From: Clostridia bacterium
GTDB taxonomy: Bacteria > Bacillota > Clostridia > TANB77 > CAG-508
Direction: 5' to 3'
Assembly (NCBI GenBank): GCA_022799935.1
Contig: JAAWPK010000003.1
Location: forward strand, 1-59,061
Length of the DNA: 59,061 bases
The translations under genes and the position numbers were made by a program. Below are positions 12,042 to 21,857 of the stretch, one piece after another. Under the pieces are notes generated by a model. The model saw only the letters and a list, made by a program, of their open reading frames with translations, made no database searches and was not told where the DNA came from. Numbering within the stretch: the stretch's first letter is position 1; every line of letters starts with the position of its first letter.

Positions 12042-12067
12042 AACAGGCTAGATGAGCCTGTTTTTTT
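12042..12067 (+). terminator. Rho-independent terminator after spoVS
   Basis: AACAGGCTAGATGAGCCTGTTTTTTTC. Confidence 0.8.
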
Positions 12068-12125
12068 CTTGTATCTAAAAACCTTGTTATAAAAGGCAAG
12101 TTATGATATAATCTAAACAAAAAAT

Positions 12126-12892
12126 ATGGGGGAAAATGAATATATGAATGAAGAGACACAAGTTGAAGGAAGAAATGCAGTATTAGAGCTTCTTGAAAGC
12201 GGAAAAGATATAAATAAAATATTTATACAAAATGGAGAAAAACATGGCTCAATAATGAAGATAATGTCAAAAGCTAAAGCTAATAGAGTAGTTATTGTAG
12301 AAGTGCAGAAAAGAAAACTTGATGAAATGAGTATATCTAATAACCACCAAGGAGTTATAGCAATTGCTCCTCCATTTGAATATGCGGAGATAGATGACAT
12401 TCTAGAAGAAGCCAAAAAGAGGAATGAAGAACCTTTTATATTGATACTTGATGGGATAGAAGATGTACATAATTTAGGTTCTATAATAAGAACAGCAGAA
12501 ACAGCAGGAGTTCACGGAATTATAATTCCCAAAAGAAGAGCAGCAGCAGTAAATGCGACTGTTTCTAAAACTTCTGCAGGAGCTGTAGAATATATGAAAA
12601 TAGCAAGAGTAAATAATATAAATGAAACAATAAAGGACTTAAAAGAAAATGGTGTATGGATTTGTGGAACAGATATAGAAAATGCTATTGAGTATTATAA
12701 TCAAGATTATACTATGCCAATTGCGATAGTAATTCGGAAATGAAGGAAAACGGAATAAGTAGACTTACCAAAGAAAATTGTGATTTTTTAGTGAAAATTC
12801 CAATGTATGGAAAAATAAGTTCATTAAATGCTTCAGTTTCAGCAGGAATTATTATGTATGAAGCTGTGAAGTCAAGAAAAACGAGAAAATAA
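12126..12892 (+). CDS. rlmB: 23S rRNA (guanosine-2'-O)-methyltransferase RlmB (TrmH/SPOUT), continuous only with CGGA=Gly at 12735 and 12751
   Basis: ...AIVI[G]NEGK[G]ISRLTKENCDFLVKIPMYGKISSLNASVSAGIIMYEAVKSRKTRK. Confidence 0.95.
12735..12738 (+). other. rlmB: CGGA quadruplet = Gly (rlmB)
   Basis: ATT CGGA AAT GAA GGA = IGNEG. Confidence 0.95.
12751..12754 (+). other. rlmB: CGGA quadruplet = Gly (rlmB)
   Basis: AAA CGGA ATA AGT = KGIS. Confidence 0.95.
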
Positions 12893-13131
12893 ATAAGTAG
12901 TGTTAAGGTTTCTTTTGCAATAGAGTGTATTAAAATTATATGATGTTTTCTATGTAAAACGCTGAGTACTTTTAATACAAGACCTTTGCATTTTAAAATT
13001 TATATGATATACTAATAAATAATTTAAATAAAAGTATTGCAAATACAACTGCAAGATACTTTCTAAAATAATAGCAACATTAGTAAGTAAATATCATAAA
13101 TAAAAATATATAATATAAGTGGTGATTAATA

Positions 13132-14139
13132 TTGGAAGAAAGCAAATTAATAAGTCCAGAATTAGAAGGTATAGAAGAAGAAAGCGCTGAAAATTCATTA
13201 AGACCCAAAACTTTAGAGGAATATATAGGACAAACAAAAGTAAAAGAAAATATGAAAGTGTATATAGAAGCTGCTAAAAAGAGAGGGGAGCCTCTTGATC
13301 ATGTTCTTTTATATGGACCTCCAGGGCTTGGGAAGACAACTCTTTCAAATATTATATCAAATGAAATGAATTCAAATATTAAAATAACATCAGGTCCAGC
13401 AATAAGTAAACCTGGAGATTTAGCGGCTATACTTACAAACCTTTCTGAATTTGATATATTATTTATTGATGAGATACATAGATTAAATAAAAGTGTAGAA
13501 GAGATACTTTATCCTGCATTAGAAGATTATACATTAGATATAATTATTGGAAAAGGGCCAAGTGCAAGATCTATTAGATTAGATTTACCTAAATTTACTC
13601 TAATTGGTGCTACAACAAAAGTTGGTTCTCTTGCAACACCCTTAAGAGATAGATTTGGTATAGTATCAAGATTAGAACTATATGATATAGAATCTTTAAC
13701 AACTATTGTAAAGAGGTCAGCAGAGATACTCGAAATACATATAGATAGTATTGCAGCAGAAGAAATTGCGAGAAGAGCTAGAGGTACACCAAGAATTGCT
13801 AATAGAATATTAAAGAGAGTAAGAGATTATGCTTTAGTCTTTGGAGATCGGAAATATTAATCTAAAAATTGCAAAAGTAGCACTAGACAAACTAGAAATA
13901 GATGAGCTTGGACTTGATGATGTAGATAGAAGAATGCTTGAAACTATGATAGAAAAATTCAAAGGTGGACCTGTGCGGAGTCGAAGCAATAGCAACAACA
14001 ATTGGAGAAGAAATAGATACAATAGAAGATGTATATGAACCATATTTGATACAACTTCGGTTTCATATCTCGTACACCTAGAGGAAGAATAGTTTTAGAG
14101 GCTGCATATAAACATTTATCTTACGAGTATAACAAGTAG
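13132..14139 (+). CDS. ruvB: Holliday junction helicase RuvB, continuous only with three quadruplets (13849 CGGA, 13976 CGGA, 14058 CGGT)
   Basis: [12 protein letters not shown]-terminus FGD[G]NINLKIAK...KFKGGPV[G][26 protein letters not shown][G][15 protein letters not shown]. Confidence 0.97.
13849..13852 (+). other. ruvB: CGGA quadruplet = Gly (ruvB)
   Basis: GAT CGGA AAT ATT. Confidence 0.92.
13976..13979 (+). other. ruvB: CGGA quadruplet = Gly (ruvB)
   Basis: GTG CGGA GTC GAA = GGPVGVE. Confidence 0.95.
14058..14061 (+). other. ruvB: CGGT quadruplet = Gly (ruvB)
   Basis: CTT CGGT TTC ATA = LIQLGFI. Confidence 0.95.
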
Positions 14140-14141
14140 AA

Positions 14142-15689
14142 ATGGAGAAACAAATGAATTATAAAAGTGTTTTAAAAAATGTAGGATTAATTTTATGTTT
14201 TATATTAATTGTAAGTGGGAATGTTTTTATGCAGGAGTTTTCAAGTCTTGATGAAATTTGGGTATTCAATGCAGCAAAATGTATAGCAAATGGACTTGTA
14301 CCTTATAGAGATTTTAATATGATAACTACTCCACTTTTTTCAATAATATGTTCAGTATTTTTGAAAATATTTGGGAATGAGATGATAGTTATGAGAGTTT
14401 TAGAATCTATTATGACAGCAGTTATCTTATTTATGATTTATAGAATTTTAAGAAGATTGAATATAAACAAAGGAGTTTCTCTTTTATCAGTAATTCGGAA
14501 TATATCTTTTTTATTCTGATGTATTATGTTTTGATTATAATCATATGGTACTACTGATTGCACTTATAGCATTATTTATAGAGATTAAGTATATAAAAGA
14601 AAATTTAAGTGTAGATTTTAAAAGAGATATAATTTTAGGTGTTCTTATTCGGAACTACAATACTTATAAAGCAGACTTCAGGAATTGTATTATCAATAGT
14701 ATTTGTTGGATATAAGATTTTAGAAGTTGGAAAAATAAGTGAATTTAAAAAGTTCATAAAAATATTTGTAGCGAGATTACTTGGAGTTTTAATTCCAATA
14801 TTGTTTTTTGCATTCTACTTGACATATAACGGGATTTGGGGAGAATTTATAGACTATGCAGTACTTGGAATAGGTACATTTTCAAATAGTATAAGTTATA
14901 TTACATTATTAAATAGTGATGATATAATTTTAAAAATACTAGCTTATGTAGTTCCAATACTATTTGTATTGCTATTTATAATACTTATATTATCTCTAGT
15001 AAAGTCAAAATTAAGAGAAAAAGAGTGGGTAAGAAATTCATATTTGCTTTTAATGTATAGTATAGGTACAATAGTTGTTATTTTTCCAATTTCGGAAAAA
15101 GGCCATTTTGGTATAGGAACTATGTGTATTACAATTGCAGGAATTTATCTTTTATATAATATGATTAAATATTTCTTAAATAAAATAAAAAATGAAAGAA
15201 TACCATTTGGAATAAAAACTTTTATTGAAGCTGTATCAACATTGGTATTTTTGCTATGTATTTTTAATGCTACTTATTCAATAAATGTATATGTGGCAGA
15301 AATAAATGACTATGGCAAACTAAAACATTTTAATTATATACCAATAGATTACAACATGTATGAAAGAATCTGTAATGTAGATAGATTTATTGTAGATATA
15401 GAAAAGGCTGGAAGAGAGGTATATATAGTAGATGCCATGTCTGCTGCTTTTAGTATACCAATAGATAGATATCATAAAGACTATGATATGTTCTTAATTG
15501 GAAATATAGGTAGTAAAGGTGAGAAGCGGTATAATAGAAGATCTAGAAAGTAAAAAAAATATTGTAATATTAGTTATAAATGAAAAATTTTCAAGAAACT
15601 GGCAGTTACCAGTTAAAGTAGTAGAACATATAAAAGAAACATATGAAAAGGTAGATGAAATAGATGTTTTTGATATATATGTAAAATAG
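14142..15689 (+). CDS. Polytopic membrane glycosyltransferase-like protein, continuous only with 14496 CGGA, 14650 CGGA, 15527 CGGT
   Basis: Three ORF fragments join; ...LSVI[G]IYLFYSD...GVLI[G]TTILIKQTSGIVL...GSKGEK[G]IIEDLESKKNIVILV. Confidence 0.8.
14496..14499 (+). other. CGGA quadruplet = Gly
   Basis: ATT CGGA ATA TAT. Confidence 0.82.
14650..14653 (+). other. CGGA quadruplet = Gly
   Basis: ATT CGGA ACT ACA. Confidence 0.85.
15527..15530 (+). other. CGGT quadruplet = Gly
   Basis: AAG CGGT ATA ATA. Confidence 0.78.
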
Positions 15690-15705
15690 AAGAAGGAGTT
15701 TATAT

Positions 15706-16740
15706 ATGAAATTGTTACTACACACATGCTGTGCACCATGCAGTATATATTGCATAGATTCTCTAAGACAGGAAGGGATAGAACCAACTGTTTTTTGGTA
15801 TAATCCAAATATACATCCATATATGGAATACAAAGCAAGAAGAGAAACTTTAAATGAATATACAAAAAGTATAAATGTAGAAGCTATATTTGAAGAAGAT
15901 TATGGATTAAGAGAGTTTTGCAAAAATGTAGTTTGTGACTTAGAAAATAGATGTGAAAATTATTGTTATAGAGTAAGACTCGAGAAAACTGCAAAATATG
16001 CAAAAGAACATGGGTTTACTGCAATATGCACAACACTTTTAGTTAGTCCATACCAAAAACATGATATATTAAAGAAGCAAGGAGAAGAAATAGCAAAAAA
16101 GTATGGAGTACAATTTTTATATAGAGACTTTAGAATAGGATTTAGAGAAGGACAAGCAAAAGCAAGAGAACTTGGATTATATATGCAAAAGTATTGTGGA
16201 TGTGTATTTTCAGAATCGATTCGCAAAGATGACCACAAAAGTTTAAAGCCTATAACTCCAGATGGATATGAATATCCCAAAGAGCCAAGATTACAAGTAA
16301 AGAGGATAGAAAATAAAGATGATTATATGGAAATGTTTTTAGAGGCAGATCCTTCAGAAAATATGATACGTAAGTATCTAAGTGATTCTGATGTATATGC
16401 ACTAAAAAAGGAAGATGAGATAATTTGTATTACAGTAATCCTACCCATTTCTAGAAAGGTATTAGAATTAAAAAATATAGTTACAAAAGAAAAATATAGA
16501 AATAAAGGGTATGCGAAAATATTATTAAAATCATTATGTGGTAATTATAAACAAAAATATGAGAAGATGCTAGTAGGAACAACAGAAAATAATATTCCAT
16601 TTTATGTTAAACAAGGGTTTGATAAATACGAAAAAACAATAAAGAACTTCTTTATAGATAATTATGAAGAAGAAATAAAGGATGGGGAATTAGTTTATAC
16701 CGATATGATATATTATTATAAGGATTTAAAAAAGAGATAG
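15706..16740 (+). CDS. queH: Epoxyqueuosine reductase QueH fused to GNAT acetyltransferase domain
   Basis: LLHTCCAPCSIYCID...WYNPNIHP...TTLLVSPYQKHD...GCVFSE; C-terminal GNAT-like NIVTKEKYRNKGYAKILLKSL. Confidence 0.85.
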   Translation: MKLLLHTCCAPCSIYCIDSLRQEGIEPTVFWYNPNIHPYMEYKARRETLNEYTKSINVEAIFEEDYGLREFCKNVVCDLENRCENYCYRVRLEKTAKYAKEHGFTAICTTLLVSPYQKHDILKKQGEEIAKKYGVQFLYRDFRIGFREGQAKARELGLYMQKYCGCVFSESIRKDDHKSLKPITPDGYEYPKEPRLQVKRIENKDDYMEMFLEADPSENMIRKYLSDSDVYALKKEDEIICITVILPISRKVLELKNIVTKEKYRNKGYAKILLKSLCGNYKQKYEKMLVGTTENNIPFYVKQGFDKYEKTIKNFFIDNYEEEIKDGELVYTDMIYYYKDLKKR

Positions 16741-16780
16741 ATAAATTTAGTATAATTTAAAATAATAGAGGAAATAAAAT

Positions 16781-17599
16781 ATGATAACAGATATTGATAT
16801 AAATAAGCTTAAAAATTTTAAAGATTATCCATTTAAATTAACATTAACTGAAAATATGAAAGAACTAATTGAAAGTATAGTTATTAACGGAATTATAACA
16901 CCTTTAATAGTTAGAAAAGTAGATGACTTATATGAAATCATATCTGGGCATAGAAGAAAGTATGTAGCTGAACTTTTAAATATTAAGAAAATATCTTGTA
17001 TTGTTAAAGAAATGAATGATAATGAGGCAACTTTATCAATGATAGATTGTAATATAGATAGAGAAAATATATTGCCGAGTGAAAGAGCTTTCGCATATAA
17101 AATGAAATTGGACGCAATAAAAGTTCAAAGTAAAAGGATTTTTGTTTTTGATGTAACTCCTCAAGATTGGAAATTAGAAAATATAGAGTTTACAAATGAA
17201 AAAAATATTAAAAAAATTAATAATTATATAAGATTAACGAAGTTAATTCCAGAATTATTAGAGCTAGTAGATATAGGAAGAATAGCTTTTAGTCCTGCAT
17301 TAGAATTATCATATTTAACTAAAGAAAATCAAAAAATAGTTAGTGATTTTATTGACATGGAAGATGCAACACCAACAGTTGGACAAGCAATAAGAATGAA
17401 AAAGTTAGAATTAGATGGAAAGTTGAATGAAGAAACTATAGAACAAATTATGTTAGAAGAAAAACCAAATCAAAAAGAAAAGTTTACCATGTCTTATGAC
17501 CAACTAAGAAAATATTTGCCGAAGGAATATACTAATAAACAAATAGAAAAAGCTATATGTAGATTATTAGAGGATTATTCTAAAAATAAGTTATATTAG
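16781..17599 (+). CDS. ParB/Noc-like N-terminal domain protein
   Basis: ITPLIVRKVDDLYEIISGHRRKYVAELL...CNIDRENILPSERAFAYKMKLDA. Confidence 0.85.
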   Translation: MITDIDINKLKNFKDYPFKLTLTENMKELIESIVINGIITPLIVRKVDDLYEIISGHRRKYVAELLNIKKISCIVKEMNDNEATLSMIDCNIDRENILPSERAFAYKMKLDAIKVQSKRIFVFDVTPQDWKLENIEFTNEKNIKKINNYIRLTKLIPELLELVDIGRIAFSPALELSYLTKENQKIVSDFIDMEDATPTVGQAIRMKKLELDGKLNEETIEQIMLEEKPNQKEKFTMSYDQLRKYLPKEYTNKQIEKAICRLLEDYSKNKLY

Positions 17600-17683
17600 C
17601 ATTAGTATTAACTATTTATTTTGAAAATAGAAAAAAGAGAAGATAATATAAATAATTATATGATAAAATATGAGGAGGTATTT

Positions 17684-19162
17684 ATGGAGCAGTTAATTAA
17701 CAATCTAATTAATCAAGGCGAGAAAATAAATACAGAATTTAAAGAGTCAAAAACTAAATTACCTAAAAATTTATTTGAAACAGTATGCGCATTTTTAAAT
17801 AGATTTGGTGGAAATATAATATTAGGTGTTAGTGATAATAAAGAAATTATTGGTATAGACGAAAGTTGTGTATCACAAATTAGAAAGGATTTTGTTAATT
17901 TATGTAACAATACTTCAAAAATATCACCAACTGTATATTTAAAAATTGAAGAAGTTAAAATAAAAGGAAAAATAGTATTGTATATAAATATTCCAGATTC
18001 GTCAGAAGTGTATAGATGTAATGGAAGAATATACGATAGAAATGAAGATGGAGATTTTGATATTACGGATAACAGTAATTTAGTGGCAGATATGTATATA
18101 AGAAAAAGGGAAATGCATATAGAAGATAAAATTTTCCCATATGCTACAATGCAGAATTTAAGAGAAGATTTATTTGAAAAAGCAATAAAATGGGCTTTAT
18201 TAAAAAATGCCAACCATCCTTGGAAAAATATGAGTAACGAAGAAATAATAAAAAGTTCAGGATTATATAGAGAAGATGTAATGACTAAACAATGCGGATT
18301 GACACTAGCTGCTATATTAATTTTTGGAACAGATGAAACAATTATGTCATGTTTATCTAATTTTAAGACAGATGCAATATATAGAAATGAAGATATGAAT
18401 AGATATGATGATAGAGATGTTATTATTACAAATTTAATTGATAGTTATGAAAGATTAATGCATTTTATACAAAAACATACAAATGATAAATTTCATCTTG
18501 AAGGTTCACATAGTGTTAGCATTAGAGACAAAATTGCAAGAGAATTATGTAGTAATTTATTAATTCATCGTGAGTTTTCTAGTGGAATAACATCAAGAAT
18601 AATTATAACACCAAATGATATTTATACAGAAAACCCTAATGCACCAAGAATGAGAGGATTTATAACATTAAATAATTGTATACCATATTCAAAAAACCCT
18701 AAAATAGCTAAAATTTTTAGAGAAATAGGATTGGCTGATGAATTAGGAAGTGGAGTTAGAAATATTACTAATTATTCTAAAGTATATTCAGGAAATGAAC
18801 CAATATTTGAAGATGGTGATATTTTTAAAGCAAAAGTTCCTCTAGTAAAAGTCTTAAATGAGATGAAAGTTAATGATATTAACAAAATGAATGTAAAAGA
18901 ATTTAATGAAGCATTAGCTTATGGTAATAAGGCACCAGTTGAGGCACCAGTTGAGGCACCAGTTGAGGCACTAAATAGAATTATTATATATTGCGAAGAA
19001 CCAAAAACTGCAATACAGATAATGAATTATTTGGGATATAAAAATATTAAGAGATTTAGAAGAGATTATATAAAGCCATTAGTGGAAAAAGGTATATTAA
19101 AAATGACAATACCAGATAAGCCAACTAGTAAAAATCAAAAATATATATCTTTAAAAGATTGA
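17684..19162 (+). CDS. AlbA_2/AAA_4 (Schlafen-like) putative ATP-binding DNA-binding protein
   Basis: EFKESKTKLPKNLFETVCAFLNRFGGNIILGVSDN...; ATG at 17684 after AGGAGG; the ORF is open from 17621. Confidence 0.8.
   Translation: MEQLINNLINQGEKINTEFKESKTKLPKNLFETVCAFLNRFGGNIILGVSDNKEIIGIDESCVSQIRKDFVNLCNNTSKISPTVYLKIEEVKIKGKIVLYINIPDSSEVYRCNGRIYDRNEDGDFDITDNSNLVADMYIRKREMHIEDKIFPYATMQNLREDLFEKAIKWALLKNANHPWKNMSNEEIIKSSGLYREDVMTKQCGLTLAAILIFGTDETIMSCLSNFKTDAIYRNEDMNRYDDRDVIITNLIDSYERLMHFIQKHTNDKFHLEGSHSVSIRDKIARELCSNLLIHREFSSGITSRIIITPNDIYTENPNAPRMRGFITLNNCIPYSKNPKIAKIFREIGLADELGSGVRNITNYSKVYSGNEPIFEDGDIFKAKVPLVKVLNEMKVNDINKMNVKEFNEALAYGNKAPVEAPVEAPVEALNRIIIYCEEPKTAIQIMNYLGYKNIKRFRRDYIKPLVEKGILKMTIPDKPTSKNQKYISLKD
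18932..18969 (+). repeat. Tandem 12-bp repeat encoding (A)PVE x3
   Basis: GGCACCAGTTGAGGCACCAGTTGAGGCACCAGTTGAGGCA. Confidence 0.9.
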
Positions 19163-19182
19163 AAGACAATGGAGGAAAGTTA

Positions 19183-20346
19183 ATGAAAATTGGGATTATT
19201 ACAGATACAAATATATTAACTAAAAAAGTAAGGGATAATAATTTAAAACTTTGCAATCAAGAAAAATATTTAGAAAATATGGACTTTTTTATAAATTATA
19301 TTGAGGATATAAAAAAGATAAATAACAAAGTTGAGATAGTTTATCTAATGCCTGAAACAATTATGAGGGAATTAAAATGTCAAAAAATTCAAGTATATCA
19401 TCAAGAATATAAAGAATTTGAAAAAGTTTATAATAATTTAAAATATGGTTTTAGTGGAGAAATGCCAAAAAGCAATATAGATGAGATAGTGGATAAAGAA
19501 GAAAAAGAATATTTAAATAAAGTGAAAATCATCAACTTAAAGTATCAAATAAAAATATATAAAGAGCTTGTGAATGAAGCTTTAAATAAATTACCACCTT
19601 TTGATAAAACAGAACAAAAAAGGAAGAGTGATTCTGGCTTTAAGGATGCACTTATTTGGAAAACTATATTGTATGCTGAAGAAATGGAAGAGTTTGATAA
19701 AATATATTTTTTTTCTGGAGATAACATATTTGAAAATAATAGTCCAGAATTATTGGAACAATTTAAAAAGATACATAATAATACACAGTTAATAATTAAA
19801 TATATTGAACCAAATAATGAGAAAGTGCAAAACTGCTTAAAAACTATAATTAATGAAAATAAATTGCCAGAAACAGATTGTGTTAAATTATATAATAAGG
19901 AAGTTATATTGAAATTTATAAATAAATTAGAGTATAATTTTAATAAGACTGTAAAATTAGAATACAATGTTTGGGGAGATAAAGAAATACTACTAAAAAG
20001 TTTACTGTTAAAAAATTTTAGAGAAGAAGATATTAATATACTAGAAGTAAAAAAGGAAAATGATAAATTTGTAGTAGAAGTAAAGTTTGAAACAAAGAAA
20101 TATATATTACAGCCAAAAGAGGCAAGAATATTTCCAAGAAGAAATGTAAAAGGAATAATAAAATTAGATTGCCAAAAAGAAGATGAAGAAATTATATTAA
20201 AAGATTATAAAATAATTACAGTATTTTTTCAAAAAATATTTCAAGAGAGAGCTCAAGAGTGGGCTAATAGTTTAAGTAGTATAGCACAGTTTAGTGAAAT
20301 GTCTAAAAATTTAGAAGCTTTAAGAAGTAATGTTGAACCTTTATAA
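19183..20346 (+). CDS. PIN-like nuclease domain protein (DUF4935-like)
   Basis: IITDTNIL start; MPETIMRELK; PPFDKTEQKRKSDSGFKDALIWKTI; FFSGDNIF, a PIN-like acidic residue arrangement. Confidence 0.7.
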   Translation: MKIGIITDTNILTKKVRDNNLKLCNQEKYLENMDFFINYIEDIKKINNKVEIVYLMPETIMRELKCQKIQVYHQEYKEFEKVYNNLKYGFSGEMPKSNIDEIVDKEEKEYLNKVKIINLKYQIKIYKELVNEALNKLPPFDKTEQKRKSDSGFKDALIWKTILYAEEMEEFDKIYFFSGDNIFENNSPELLEQFKKIHNNTQLIIKYIEPNNEKVQNCLKTIINENKLPETDCVKLYNKEVILKFINKLEYNFNKTVKLEYNVWGDKEILLKSLLLKNFREEDINILEVKKENDKFVVEVKFETKKYILQPKEARIFPRRNVKGIIKLDCQKEDEEIILKDYKIITVFFQKIFQERAQEWANSLSSIAQFSEMSKNLEALRSNVEPL

Positions 20347-20611
20347 CAAATGAAACAAAATTTGAGAATTAAATTTGATGTATATAATGGTTTATTATTA
20401 AATACAAATGATGATGTTGAGGATTATGACGAAAATGATGCTAACGAAGAGGATACGATAGAGGATTAAAACTGCAAGATTAATAAAAAAATGCGGTCAT
20501 AATCAGTTATAGCAGAGGAAGATAGATTTCTGCATACTAAAAATAAAAAGTAAGAAAAAATAATAATAAAGTTTTTTATTATTTTATAGAAAAATTAAGG
20601 AGGAAAAAGCA

Positions 20612-21271
20612 TTGATATATATCATTACTTTTTTAGAAGGATTAATATCATTTATATCTCCTTGCATGTTACCTATGATACCAATATATTTAACATATTT
20701 CGCAGGAGATGCAAATAAGGAAAATAATAGCACTATTACAAATGCAATTTCTTTTGTGATTGGATTTACAATAGTATTTTGCATATTAGGTATATTTGCA
20801 GGGACAATAGGAGGTCTTTTAAAAGATTATCAAAACATTGTGAATATTGTTTGTGGAATTATTGTTATAATCTTTGGACTAAATTATCTAGAATTTATTA
20901 ATATAAAAATATTTAAAAGTAGAAACAAAAAGACAAGAGAAATAACAGGAGTTTTTTCAGCATTTTTATTTGGAGTAATTTTTTCAATAAATCTTACTCC
21001 ATGTGTAGGAGCTTTTTTAGGTTCAGCTTTAATGATGGCATCAGTTTCAGGAACAATTTTAAAAGGAATTGCACTTCTTTTTGTCTATTCATTAGGACTT
21101 GGAATACCAATAGTAATTTCTGCTATTCTAATAAAAAAGTTAAATTCAGTTTTTGATTTTATAAAAAAGAACTATAGTATAATTAATAATATATGTGGCA
21201 TATTTCTAATTATCATTGGAATTTCAATGTCTTTTGGACTTATGAACAAGTTATTATATTCTTTTATATAA
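20612..21271 (+). CDS. ccdA: Cytochrome c biogenesis protein CcdA family
   Basis: FLEGLISFISPCMLPMIPIYLTYFAG...NLTPCVGAFLGSALMMA. Confidence 0.9.
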   Translation: MIYIITFLEGLISFISPCMLPMIPIYLTYFAGDANKENNSTITNAISFVIGFTIVFCILGIFAGTIGGLLKDYQNIVNIVCGIIVIIFGLNYLEFINIKIFKSRNKKTREITGVFSAFLFGVIFSINLTPCVGAFLGSALMMASVSGTILKGIALLFVYSLGLGIPIVISAILIKKLNSVFDFIKKNYSIINNICGIFLIIIGISMSFGLMNKLLYSFI

Positions 21272-21281
21272 GGAGAAGTTA

Positions 21282-21833
21282 TTGATGAAAAAATATGTAA
21301 AATTTATTATAGCTATTGTAATTTTTATAATAGTTATTATACTTGCAGTAAATGGGTATAACAATTTAAAAGATAAGTATTTACCAGATCTTAATCAAGA
21401 AACAAAAAGTACAGAGACAAAAAAGGCAAAAGATTTCACAGTATTAAATATGAATAATGAAAAAGTAAGATTATCAGATTTTTTTGGAAAACCTATAGTT
21501 GTTAATTTTTGGGCAACATGGTGTGGACCTTGCAAAGGAGAACTTCCAGAATTTGATGAATATTATGAAAAATATAATGGACAAATTGAATTTTTAATGG
21601 TAAATCTAACAGATGGAGAAGATGATACAGTAGAAGGTGTAAAGGAATTTATAAATAAAAATAATTATAAATTTCCTGTATATTTTGATACTGAATATAG
21701 TGCTTCAAATGCATATAGGGTGTATTCAATTCCTCAAACGGTATTTATAGATAAAGATGGAAAAATAGTGAAATCATATACAGGAATGCTAACTAAAGAA
21801 GCTCTAGAGAAATATATAAAAGAATTGATTTAA
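21282..21833 (+). CDS. TlpA/ResA-like thioredoxin
   Basis: VVNFWATWCGPCKGELPEF. Confidence 0.9.
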   Translation: MMKKYVKFIIAIVIFIIVIILAVNGYNNLKDKYLPDLNQETKSTETKKAKDFTVLNMNNEKVRLSDFFGKPIVVNFWATWCGPCKGELPEFDEYYEKYNGQIEFLMVNLTDGEDDTVEGVKEFINKNNYKFPVYFDTEYSASNAYRVYSIPQTVFIDKDGKIVKSYTGMLTKEALEKYIKELI

Positions 21834-21857
21834 AAGCAAAGGAAAGTAATAAATAAT

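Noticed and set aside
18932-18969. Possible CRISPR or regulatory repeat
   Set aside because: Short 12-bp coding tandem repeat encoding a (A)PVE linker, with no spacers.
20350-20469. 39-aa acidic ORF after the PIN-like gene
   Set aside because: No clear RBS and too short to support as a CDS from sequence alone.
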